Positions 1-6,735 of a stretch of DNA of 31,768 bases are shown one piece after another. The DNA comes from JADGGM01 sp035277485. Its GTDB lineage: Bacteria; Gemmatimonadota; Gemmatimonadetes; Gemmatimonadales; Gemmatimonadaceae. The DNA lies in assembly GCA_035277485.1 (NCBI GenBank), contig DATEKK010000044.1, positions 1 to 31,768 on the forward strand, written 5' to 3'. The position numbers and the translations under genes were made by a program. Position 1 is the stretch's first letter. Every line of letters starts with the position of its first letter. Under the pieces are notes generated by a model that saw only the letters and a list, made by a program, of their open reading frames with translations, was not told where the DNA came from and did not search any database.

Positions 1-120
1 TCTGGCGGCGGGGATGATGCGTTCATCACTCGGAAAATGCCCCGCGCAGCATACAAACTCAACGCAGCGACTCGCGCGCTACGTGCATCGCGGGCCTCCG
101 ACGCGTATGATCATGGGGAC

Positions 121-1323
121 ATGACCACGCCAGCGGGGGAAGGTCCGTCCGCCGCGACGCGCACCGTGCTCGCCGGCTGCTCGTTTGCTGGACTCGAGTA
201 CCTGTATCGCACCGTTCGCCGCCGCGGCCGCTTCGCGCCCGGCGCTATGACGGTGGTCGATCCGCGTCCCATCCACTCGTACGTTCCGTTGGCGCACGAG
301 GTCACAGGCGGCGTCCGCGACGCCGAGGAGTTGCGCTTCGACGCCGCCGGATTTTGCAAAGCGATTGGCGCCGAATGGATGCAAGGCGCGGTGTCGACGC
401 TCGATCGCGAAAAACAGGTGGTCGGGCTCGCGGACGGCCGATCGGTCCCATACGACCGTCTGGTGATCGCGATCGGCAGCGTGCCTAACTTGCCGGAACC
501 GTTCGCGCGATCGCCAGCGGTGATTCCCGCCAAATTCGTGGACGACGCGGCCGCCTTACGACGCCGGCTGCACGTGCTGCGCGTATCGGGCGCGAGCGTG
601 TTGCGCGTGGTGGTCGTGGGCGGAGGAATCACCGGTGTGGAGTGGAGCGCGGAGCTCGCGTCCGGCCGCGTGGACGGCTCGCGCGTGGCGACGACGCTCG
701 TGTGCGACACGTCGCGCCTCTTACCCACGTTCGCGCGCAGCGTGTCCCAGCGCGCGGCGGCCGAGCTCTCATCGAACGGTGTCGAGCTCCTGCTCGGGCG
801 TCACGCGACAGGGCTGTCCCGCGATCACGTGCTGCTCGAGGGTGGGACCGCCGTTCCGTGCGATGTTGTGGTATGGGCCGGCGGCGTGCGCCCGCATCCG
901 GTGGTGGCGACATTCGGCCTTCCGGTCACCGCGGATGGTCACCTGATCGTGAACGCACGCCTCGAAGTGGAAGGCGATCCGGCGATCCGCGCGATCGGTG
1001 ATTGCGTGCGCGTGGTGGAAGGCGGCCGAGAATGGCCGACGACCATGCGCGCGATCGAGGCGATCTGGCAGGGCGCTGCACTCGCGCGACTGATGGATCC
1101 GGATCCCAAGCGCGTGCCCAAGCCACACAAATTGCACCGCGATTTCTCGTACGGCATCTCGCTCGGCCGCCGGCGCGCGGCGATCGTGAACGGCCGTTTC
1201 ATCCTCGGCGGCCGAGCGGTGGTGGCATTCCGGCGGCTGCTCCAGTGGGGTTATTATCGGCGCATGCAGCGCGTGGCGGCAATGCCTAACGAACGCGCGC
1301 CGCGACAACAGATGTCGCCGTGA
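121..1323 (+). CDS. NAD(P)/FAD-dependent oxidoreductase, NDH-2-like
   Basis: Two-dinucleotide-fold flavoprotein of the pyridine nucleotide-disulfide oxidoreductase family, closest in layout to type II NADH dehydrogenases, which pass electrons from NADH to quinone at the inner membrane face. An FAD-binding turn (VLAGCSFAGLE) lies about 15 residues in. A second Rossmann turn (VVVVGGGITGVE) at mid-protein is the NAD(P) site, and an AIGD motif near residue 295 contacts FAD. The basic, aromatic C-terminus (LLQWGYYRRMQR) could be an amphipathic membrane anchor. About 400 residues fits the family. The frame is open from an ATG at 37, but those 28 residues are low-complexity and basic, and homology begins just after the ATG at 121, so 121 is preferred. 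The quinone-reductase role is inferred; a ferredoxin or thioredoxin reductase-like role is not excluded. Confidence 0.85.
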   Translation: MTTPAGEGPSAATRTVLAGCSFAGLEYLYRTVRRRGRFAPGAMTVVDPRPIHSYVPLAHEVTGGVRDAEELRFDAAGFCKAIGAEWMQGAVSTLDREKQVVGLADGRSVPYDRLVIAIGSVPNLPEPFARSPAVIPAKFVDDAAALRRRLHVLRVSGASVLRVVVVGGGITGVEWSAELASGRVDGSRVATTLVCDTSRLLPTFARSVSQRAAAELSSNGVELLLGRHATGLSRDHVLLEGGTAVPCDVVVWAGGVRPHPVVATFGLPVTADGHLIVNARLEVEGDPAIRAIGDCVRVVEGGREWPTTMRAIEAIWQGAALARLMDPDPKRVPKPHKLHRDFSYGISLGRRRAAIVNGRFILGGRAVVAFRRLLQWGYYRRMQRVAAMPNERAPRQQMSP

Positions 1324-1381
1324 GTCGATTTCGTGCGATTTATCCGTTATAGGGGTATGCCCCCACGTCCCGGAGACGAGT

Positions 1382-2803
1382 ATGACCAGCACACTGACTT
1401 CCCCATTCCCGACCCCGCCGGTGCTCGACGCGAGCGCCGTCACCGCCCTGTCCCAAGGCCTGCGCGGACGCGTGTTCACGACGGACGCACCCGGCTATGA
1501 CGACGCCCGCACGATCTGGAACGCGATGATCGACAAGCGCCCGGCGGTGATCGCGCGGTGCGCGAGCGCCGCCGACGTACGGCGCGCCGTCCGCTTCGCG
1601 CGCGACACCGGGCTCGACATCGCGGTGCGCGGCGGCGGGCACAACATCGCCGGGAGCGCGCTCGTGGACAGCGGCCTCGTGATCGACCTCTCGGCCATGA
1701 AATCGGTGCGCGTGGATCCGGTGCGCCGCATCGCCGTCGTCGAGCCCGGCGTCACGTTAGGCGAGTTCGACCACGACGCGCAGGCGTTCGGCCTCGCCAC
1801 GCCCATCGGCATCAATTCGACCACCGGCATCGCCGGCCTTACGTTAGGCGGCGGCTTCGGCTGGCTGTCGCGCACCTACGGCATGACGGTCGACAACCTG
1901 CGCTCCGCGGACGTCGTGACCGTGGACGGCGAGTTCGTGCACGCCAGCGAGCGCGAGAACCCGGACCTGTTCTGGGGCCTGCGCGGCGGCGGCGGCAACT
2001 TCGGCATCGTCACGGCGTTCGAGCTGGCGCTGCACCAGGTGGGACCCGAGGTGATGGCCGGGCTCATCGTCCACCCGTTCGACGACGCCGGTGCGCTGCT
2101 CCGCCGCTATCGCGAGGTCGCGCTCGCCGCGCCGAACGAACTGGCCGCGTGGGTCGTGATGCGCAAGGCGCCGCCCTTGCCGTTCCTGCCGCCCGAGGTG
2201 CACGGCACGGAGGTCGTGGTGTTTGGTGTCCTGTACTCGGGAGACATGAAAGCGGGCGAGCGGGCGATTGCGCCGCTGCGCGCGATCGCGAAGCCGATCG
2301 CCGACGTGGTATCGCCGCATCCGTATACCGGGTTCCAGGCGGCGTTCGACCCGCTGCTCGCGCCCGGCGCGCGAAACTACTGGAAGACGCACGACCTCGC
2401 ACCGCTCCGCGACGAGGCGCTGGACCTCGCGATCGATGCGGTCAAGCGGCTGCCAGGCCCGCAGTGCGAGGTGATCCTCGCGCAGATGGGCGGCGCGATC
2501 CGCGACACGAGCGAAGATGCGACGGCGTACAGCGGGCGCGACGCGGATTGGATCGTGAACGTGCACGGCCGCTGGACGGACAAGAGCGAGGACGAGCGCT
2601 GCATCGGCTGGGCACGGCAGCTGTTCAAGGACCTGACGCCGTACGCGACCGGCAACGCGTACGTGAACTTCATGGCGCACGATGAGGGCGACCGCGTGAA
2701 GACCGCGTACGGGACGCATTACGCGCGGCTGGCGGCGCTCAAGAAGAAGTACGACCCATCGAACATTTTGCGGACGAACCAGAACATCGCGCCCGCGGCC
2801 TGA
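1382..2803 (+). CDS. FAD-binding oxidoreductase, berberine-bridge-enzyme type
   Basis: PCMH-type FAD oxidase of the BBE / 6-hydroxynicotine oxidase-like group. The N-terminal FAD_binding_4 domain carries RGGGHN, whose His is the usual 8-alpha-histidyl FAD attachment residue, followed by the flavin-loop region (TGIAGLTLGGGFGWLSRTYG). The position of the second covalent link in bicovalent enzymes is not a Cys here, so single covalent attachment is predicted. The C-terminal BBE segment (YDPSNILRTNQNI) is intact, and 473 aa is normal length. GGAGA about 6 nt before the ATG is a good ribosome site. The substrate cannot be read from sequence; relatives oxidise sugars, alkaloids or aromatic alcohols. 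There is no secretion signal. It sits 58 bp after the NDH-2-like gene and may share its transcript. Confidence 0.88.
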   Translation: MTSTLTSPFPTPPVLDASAVTALSQGLRGRVFTTDAPGYDDARTIWNAMIDKRPAVIARCASAADVRRAVRFARDTGLDIAVRGGGHNIAGSALVDSGLVIDLSAMKSVRVDPVRRIAVVEPGVTLGEFDHDAQAFGLATPIGINSTTGIAGLTLGGGFGWLSRTYGMTVDNLRSADVVTVDGEFVHASERENPDLFWGLRGGGGNFGIVTAFELALHQVGPEVMAGLIVHPFDDAGALLRRYREVALAAPNELAAWVVMRKAPPLPFLPPEVHGTEVVVFGVLYSGDMKAGERAIAPLRAIAKPIADVVSPHPYTGFQAAFDPLLAPGARNYWKTHDLAPLRDEALDLAIDAVKRLPGPQCEVILAQMGGAIRDTSEDATAYSGRDADWIVNVHGRWTDKSEDERCIGWARQLFKDLTPYATGNAYVNFMAHDEGDRVKTAYGTHYARLAALKKKYDPSNILRTNQNIAPAA

Positions 2804-2823
2804 CGGGCTCGGCGGCGCCGGAT

Positions 2824-2872
2824 CGATGTGAAACGTAGCCGTATCGTTGCGATACGGCTACGTTTCACATCG
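2824..2872. repeat. perfect 23-bp inverted repeat, 3-nt loop
   Basis: The left arm is 2824-2846, the loop TTG is 2847-2849 and the right arm is 2850-2872. All 23 base pairs match. It starts 21 bp after the oxidoreductase stop and ends 20 bp before the VOC gene ATG. No T-run follows on either strand, so it is not a classical Rho-independent terminator. It could be a transcription stop/mRNA-stability hairpin, a cruciform, or an operator for the TetR-type protein encoded just downstream. Confidence 0.85.
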
Positions 2873-2892
2873 TCCCCGAGCCGGAGCGTGCC

Positions 2893-3303
2893 ATGCCCGC
2901 GTGCGTCCGCTACATCGTCACCGACGTCGACGCCGCGATCGACTTCTACACGCAGCACCTGGGCTTTACCGTCCAGATGCATCCCGCGCCCGCGTTCGCC
3001 GAGATCGCGCGCGACGACCTGCACCTCTATCTCACGCAGCCTGGACCGGGCGGCGGCGGCGCGCCCATGCCGTCGGGGGAAGCCCAGACACCGGGTGGAT
3101 GGAATCGCATTCATCTCATCGTGTCCGATCTCGATGCGACGATCGCCGCGCTGCGCGCGGCTGGGTGCCGGTTCCGGAATGCCGTCGTGCAGGGCGTGGG
3201 CGGCAAGCAGATCCTGCTCGAGGATCCGTCCGGGAATCTCGTGGAGCTATTCGAGCCCAACACCGCGGCGTACCGCCCCCCGGGCGGCACCACGTCCGGG
3301 TGA
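2893..3303 (+). CDS. VOC family protein (glyoxalase/bleomycin-resistance fold)
   Basis: A 136-residue vicinal-oxygen-chelate protein with two beta-alpha-beta-beta-beta modules. The first is VRYIVTDVDAAIDFYTQHLG with LHLYLTQPG. The second is WNRIHLIVSDLDATIAALRAAG, ending in the hallmark LLEDPSGNLVELFEP. His114-type and Glu ligands (NRIHLIV; LVELFEP) are compatible with a metal-binding glyoxalase-like site, but the family spans dioxygenases, epimerases and resistance proteins, so the substrate is unknown. GGAG lies 6-9 nt before the ATG, downstream of the large palindrome. Its TGA is in the same frame as the TetR reading frame that follows, with no start codon between them. Confidence 0.88.
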   Translation: MPACVRYIVTDVDAAIDFYTQHLGFTVQMHPAPAFAEIARDDLHLYLTQPGPGGGGAPMPSGEAQTPGGWNRIHLIVSDLDATIAALRAAGCRFRNAVVQGVGGKQILLEDPSGNLVELFEPNTAAYRPPGGTTSG

Positions 3304-3924
3304 GCGCCCACGCCTAACGCGCGCCCGGTCCGGCGGCGGCGGGCCCCGGCGCGACAGGACGAGGATCCGCGCGTCGCGCGCTCGCGCCGCGTCATCCTGG
3401 GCGCGGCGCTCGATGAGTTAGGCGAGGCGGGCTACGGTGCGTTCAGCATCGAGTCGGTGGCCGACCGCGCGGGCGTCGGCAAAGCGACCATCTATCGCCA
3501 TTGGCGGCACAAACTCGACCTCATTGCGGACGCGTTCCGGATGTTGCAGGACGAGGGCGATCCGGAGCTCGTGACCGGCACGCCGCGGGAGAAGCTCGAG
3601 CGCATCGTGCGGCACGTCGCGCAGGTCGCCAAGCACTCGCCGTTCTCGACGTGCTTACCCGCGCTGATTGACGCCGCCGAGCGCGACGCGGAGCTGCGCA
3701 CGTTCCACAGGCGGTTCCAGGCTGCGGCGCGCCGGCCGCTGATCGCGTTGCTCGAGCAGGGTGCCAGGTCGGGCGACTTCCCGCGCCATCTCAACGCCGA
3801 GCTCGCGGCGTTCAGTTTGCTCGGCGCGATCTTTTTCTGCCGGCTCATGACGTCCAAACCGTTCGACCCCGACCGGGCGGGCGAGCTCGTGGACGTGGTG
3901 TTGGGCGAGCGGCCTCGGCACTGA
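3304..3924 (+). CDS. TetR/AcrR family regulator, start codon unresolved
   Basis: Transcriptional repressor fold. The N-terminal helices (RVILGAALDELGEAGYGAFS, then VADRAGVGKATIYRHWRHK) form the TetR DNA-binding domain. The rest (KLERIVRHVAQ..., AELAAFSLLGAIFFCRL) resembles the TetR_C_16-like ligand-binding half. The first ATG/GTG/TTG in this frame is GTG 3457, which would delete helix 1 and half of helix 2. No standard start exists between the upstream TGA (3301) and 3457; the only weak candidates are CTG 3397 and rarer codons. The coordinate given is the first codon after that stop. Possible explanations are a non-canonical start, read-through of the VOC TGA, a sequencing error, or a 5'-decayed gene. 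Its likely targets are its own neighbours. Confidence 0.75.
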   Translation, partial: APTPNARPVRRRRAPARQDEDPRVARSRRVILGAALDELGEAGYGAFSIESVADRAGVGKATIYRHWRHKLDLIADAFRMLQDEGDPELVTGTPREKLERIVRHVAQVAKHSPFSTCLPALIDAAERDAELRTFHRRFQAAARRPLIALLEQGARSGDFPRHLNAELAAFSLLGAIFFCRLMTSKPFDPDRAGELVDVVLGERPRH

Positions 3925-3961
3925 CGGGAGAGCCCACCGCACCGGGCTACGGAAAAAGCAG

Positions 3962-3990
3962 TTGACAGGCGCCTCGTGTGCCCATATCCT
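3962..3990 (+). promoter_or_regulatory. sigma-70-type promoter of the BlaI-M56 operon
   Basis: TTGACA (3962-3967), then 17 bp, then TATCCT (3985-3990). The -35 box is perfect, spacing is optimal and the -10 is near consensus. The expected start point is about 3997, giving a leader of about 20 nt before ATG 4016. Confidence 0.75.
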
Positions 3991-4007
3991 ACGGAAACTT
4001 CCGTAGG
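3988..4007. promoter_or_regulatory. palindromic operator overlapping the -10 box
   Basis: CCTACGGAA-AC-TTCCGTAGG has perfect 9-bp arms around a 2-bp centre. It overlaps the -10 and predicted start point of the blaI-like gene. An extra half-site CTACGGAA lies upstream at 3945-3952, before the -35. BlaI/MecI/CopY repressors bind such short dyads (classically TACA/TGTA) as dimers and repress their own operons, so this is probably the autoregulatory site. Confidence 0.72.
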
Positions 4008-4015
4008 GACCGACC

Positions 4016-4393
4016 ATGGGCGACGACATTTATTTTCCCCCGCGCGAGCTCCGCGTCATGGGCGTCCTCTGGCGACTGGGATCCGCCACGGTCGCCCAAG
4101 TCCGCGACGCCCTCGGCGAGGAGCTCGCCTACACCTCCGTCCTCTCCGCGCTCCAGACGCTCGAGGAGAAGGGGTACGTTAGGCATCAATCCAAGGGGCG
4201 CGCCTACCGCTACTATCCTGCCGTGAAGGCGGAGCGCGCCGGCGGCAGCGCGCTCGCCCGCATCCGCGAGGCGATTTACCAAGGGTCGGCCGAGCGCATG
4301 TTCGCCCAACTGGTGAACGATCGCGACCTGAGCCGCGAGGAGCTCGAGCGCATGCGGCGCCTGCTGGCCGAGCGCCTCAAGGAGAAGCCATGA
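4016..4393 (+). CDS. BlaI/MecI/CopY family transcriptional repressor
   Basis: A 125-residue winged-helix repressor (penicillinase-repressor family). The DNA-binding domain covers about residues 8-75: LRVMGVLWRLGSATVAQVRDAL, the recognition helix region AYTSVLSALQTLEEKGYVRH, and the wing with GRAYRYYPAV. The C-terminal third (RMFAQLVNDRDLSREELERMRRLL) is the dimerisation helix region. In characterised systems a membrane M56 protease receptor inactivates BlaI. Here its stop overlaps the start of exactly such a gene (ATGA at 4390-4393), implying translational coupling. A strong promoter with a palindromic operator lies just upstream. No beta-lactamase gene is nearby, so the regulated trait is probably cell-envelope related, or is the system itself. 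Confidence 0.93.
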   Translation: MGDDIYFPPRELRVMGVLWRLGSATVAQVRDALGEELAYTSVLSALQTLEEKGYVRHQSKGRAYRYYPAVKAERAGGSALARIREAIYQGSAERMFAQLVNDRDLSREELERMRRLLAERLKEKP

Positions 4394-5871
4394 CCATCGC
4401 GACGGTCGTGTACGCGCTGGTGTTCGGGACGCTCGTCGCCGCGGCCGCGGCGGCGCTCGACGCGTGCCTTCGGTTAGGCAAGCGCGCCACGCGCGGCGTG
4501 TGGATCGCCGCGTTGGGCGTGACGCTCGCCGGCACGGCGTTGACGCCGGCGCGGACGCTGTCGCCATCCAGACCCGCCCCTGCGACCATGGCGGCGACAT
4601 CAGCGGTGCCGCACGCGCCATCGATCGCCGACCGGATCGTGCAAGCCGTGTCCGCCGTGCGGTTCGCGGCGCTGCGCAGCGCGGATCGCGCACTGGCGCG
4701 CATCCCTGCCGCCCGCGTCTCGTCACTCGACCGATGGGTCGCGGTGGGTTGGGCGGGCGTCAGCGTCGTCGTGCTCACCTTGCTGATCGCGGTGCACGCA
4801 CACTTCCGGCGTGCACGCCGCGCGTGGCCGCTGGCGACGCTCGACGGCACGAGCGTGCGCATGGCCCCACGCACGGGCCCAGCCGTGATCGGTTTCGTCA
4901 ATCCCGAAATCGTCGTGCCCGAATGGCTCATGACGCGCGCTCGTCTCGAACAGCATCTCGTGCTCGATCACGAACGCGAGCACCTGCGCGCCCGCGATCC
5001 ACTCGTGCTTTCTGCAGCATACGTCGCAACGGCGCTCATGCCGTGGCACCCAGCGGTGTGGTGGATGCTCGCGCGCGTGCGCCTCGCCGTCGAGCTCGAT
5101 TGCGACGCGCGCGTGTTGCGACGCGGCGTAACGCCCGGCTCCTACGGTGCCCTGCTGATCGAGCTCGCGGGTCGCGGCGCCGGTCGGTCCGTCGTGCCGG
5201 CCCTCGGCCTAACGCTCACCAGTCTCGAACGGAGGTTGATTGCCATGACGCCGTATCAGCATGCCCATTCGCGCGCCCGGCGCAGCCTGCTTGCCGCGAC
5301 GGCGCTCCTCGCCTTGGCGATCGCGTGTAGCGCGCCTGTGCCGACATCGCCACATCAGGTGTATTCGGTGACTGTACCCGATGCACACCTCAACATGCTC
5401 CCGGACAAGACAGCCCTCTTGGTGATGCCCGGAGACAGCGTGGTGTACCACATCGATGGCGCGCTTGCGAGCGCGGTGCAAGTGGAATCACTCAGTGTCC
5501 ACGATGTTCCGCGCACCATGCTCGTACGGGCCTCGATCGGTAAGAACGTTCGCAAGCACGTGGAGTTCTGGATTACCACCGAGATGCCTGGCAGGCCAAA
5601 GCTTGCTCATGGGTCAACGGGCGCGAAGCCAATGGTCGTGATCGATCAGGCGGATGCGATACGCGAGAAGATTCAAGTGGACTCGGCAGCGGCCGCCGCC
5701 ATGGCGCACACGAAGCACGCGGACAATTTCACGGGACAGGTTCTGATCGATGGCCGGCCCGCGACCATGCTGACGCTCAAGGAGTTGCCGCCCAACCTCA
5801 TTCAGAGCATCGACATCACGAAGCGCGCCGACTCCACCCGCACGATCAGTGTGAACACGAAAAGTCACTGA
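4390..5871 (+). CDS. M56 (BlaR1/MecR1-like) membrane metallopeptidase sensor
   Basis: Integral-membrane sensor protease, partner of the upstream BlaI-type repressor. N-terminal hydrophobic segments (residues about 1-60 and 118-135) frame the M56 domain. The zinc motif HEREH is at residues 194-198 (LVLDHEREHLRARDPL), followed by the usual hydrophobic stretch and the RLAVELDCDARVL motif. A further membrane segment (LLAATALLALAIACS) near residue 305 leads to a roughly 180-residue extracytoplasmic tail with no penicillin-binding domain. The tail ends in VLIDGRPATMLTLKELPPNLIQSIDI, resembling TonB-plug-like repeats often attached to M56 proteins in Bacteroidota and Gemmatimonadota. The ligand is therefore probably not a beta-lactam. 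The protease call is firm; the sensory role is by family and context. Confidence 0.88.
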   Translation: MTIATVVYALVFGTLVAAAAAALDACLRLGKRATRGVWIAALGVTLAGTALTPARTLSPSRPAPATMAATSAVPHAPSIADRIVQAVSAVRFAALRSADRALARIPAARVSSLDRWVAVGWAGVSVVVLTLLIAVHAHFRRARRAWPLATLDGTSVRMAPRTGPAVIGFVNPEIVVPEWLMTRARLEQHLVLDHEREHLRARDPLVLSAAYVATALMPWHPAVWWMLARVRLAVELDCDARVLRRGVTPGSYGALLIELAGRGAGRSVVPALGLTLTSLERRLIAMTPYQHAHSRARRSLLAATALLALAIACSAPVPTSPHQVYSVTVPDAHLNMLPDKTALLVMPGDSVVYHIDGALASAVQVESLSVHDVPRTMLVRASIGKNVRKHVEFWITTEMPGRPKLAHGSTGAKPMVVIDQADAIREKIQVDSAAAAAMAHTKHADNFTGQVLIDGRPATMLTLKELPPNLIQSIDITKRADSTRTISVNTKSH

Positions 5872-6297
5872 GGCGCTGGCGCGACGGGTGAAGATGCGCC
5901 GCGTTCGACCGGTGGCGCGTTAGCATTGCCCGCCCCGGTCGAGGCGACCGAGGCGATCAAGGGGTCCCGCATACCGAGGCTTGCTCGCAGTCGCGCGCAT
6001 TCATGCTCGGACATCCACCATTTGGGCGCCTGCCCCACGCGCTCATAGGCCCATGGACCCGAGTGACGAGGTGACGAAACGTCCCCGACTCGAGCAGTCA
6101 GATCAACGATCGCGCCGGGGCCGCTGACCTGCCGCGGCATGCGGACCGCCTGACGATTCTGCGCGGCCCGTAACGAATTTGCGCATTACGTAACGATGTT
6201 GCGCGTTTGACCTCTGGCGCGTGAGGAGGTCCCTGCCCTAACCATCCCCGCACATCGCCGCACGACGCTGCGTTGCGTTTTGGGCTGGAGGGCGGAT
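5872..6297. other. non-coding stretch upstream of the lasso genes
   Basis: About 425 bp between the M56 gene and the lasso B2 gene. It holds the tandem 20-bp repeats at 6149-6208 and a short GACCTC/GAGGTC dyad just after them. I see no convincing gene: an open frame on the - strand (5865-6140) lacks a ribosome site and family features. In particular, I find no RRE/PqqD-like (B1) reading frame here. Confidence 0.55.
6149..6208. repeat. three tandem 20-bp direct repeats (iteron-like)
   Basis: The units are 6149-6168, 6169-6188 and 6189-6208, spaced exactly 20 bp (about two helical turns). The second and third share CGTAACGA-NN-TTGCGC; the first is a degenerate copy (TGACGATTCTGCGC). They lie about 90 bp before the first lasso gene, where an activator or repressor could bind cooperatively on one face of the helix. 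Confidence 0.75.
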
Positions 6298-6735
6298 TTG
6301 AATTCTCCTAACGTCAGGCCGCACACCGCAGGGGCCACGGCCGTCAGACCGATCGATGTACTCGGCTATATGGTTTCCATCGCCGCGGTCAAGGCGTCGC
6401 TCGCGTATCGCGGATTCGCGCGCACGGTCGAACGGATTCACGCTCGAACGCCCCGCGCAACAGACGGAGGGGATGCGCCAGATGAGGTGGTCGCGCGGCT
6501 GGAGCGTCTCGTGGCGATTGCGGCCGCGTGGTATCCAGGACGCGCGATGTGTCTCGAGCGCTCGCTCGTACTCTACGAGCGGCTGCGTCGCGCGGGCGCG
6601 CACGCCGAGCTCCGGTTAGGCGTACAGGCCGTTCCGTTCGCATCGCACGCATGGATCGAGCGATACGGCGAGCCCCTCAACGACGTCCTCGAGCACACCG
6701 AGCAGTTCACGCCTATCCCGTTAGGCATACAATGA
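6298..6735 (+). CDS. lasso peptide biosynthesis B2 protein (leader peptidase)
   Basis: Transglutaminase-fold cysteine protease (Transglut_core3 family) that removes the leader from a lasso precursor before or during cyclisation. The diagnostic block is present: WYPGRAMCLERSLVLYERLR with catalytic Cys85, AELRLGVQ, then SHAWIERYGEPLND with His117 and a following Asp. At 145 residues it is a stand-alone B2. There is no N-terminal RRE (B1) domain as in fused proteobacterial B proteins, and no B1 gene is adjacent. I place the start at TTG 6298, 8 nt after GGAGGG; an earlier TTG at 6280 would overlap that ribosome site. Its stop overlaps the cyclase start (ATGA, 6732-6735), so the two are translationally coupled. 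Confidence 0.88.
   Translation: MNSPNVRPHTAGATAVRPIDVLGYMVSIAAVKASLAYRGFARTVERIHARTPRATDGGDAPDEVVARLERLVAIAAAWYPGRAMCLERSLVLYERLRRAGAHAELRLGVQAVPFASHAWIERYGEPLNDVLEHTEQFTPIPLGIQ

Noticed and set aside
1558..2719. Long Arg/Ala-rich open frames on both strands across the FAD oxidase gene, and similar ones under most genes
   Set aside because: Typical shadows in G+C-rich DNA: Arg-rich composition, no motifs, and fully overlapping genes with clear domains.
5865..6140. 91-codon open frame on the - strand next to the lasso genes, considered as a B1/RRE or second precursor
   Set aside because: No ribosome site, no RRE-like sequence and codon use weaker than the neighbours; it converges on and overlaps the M56 stop codon.
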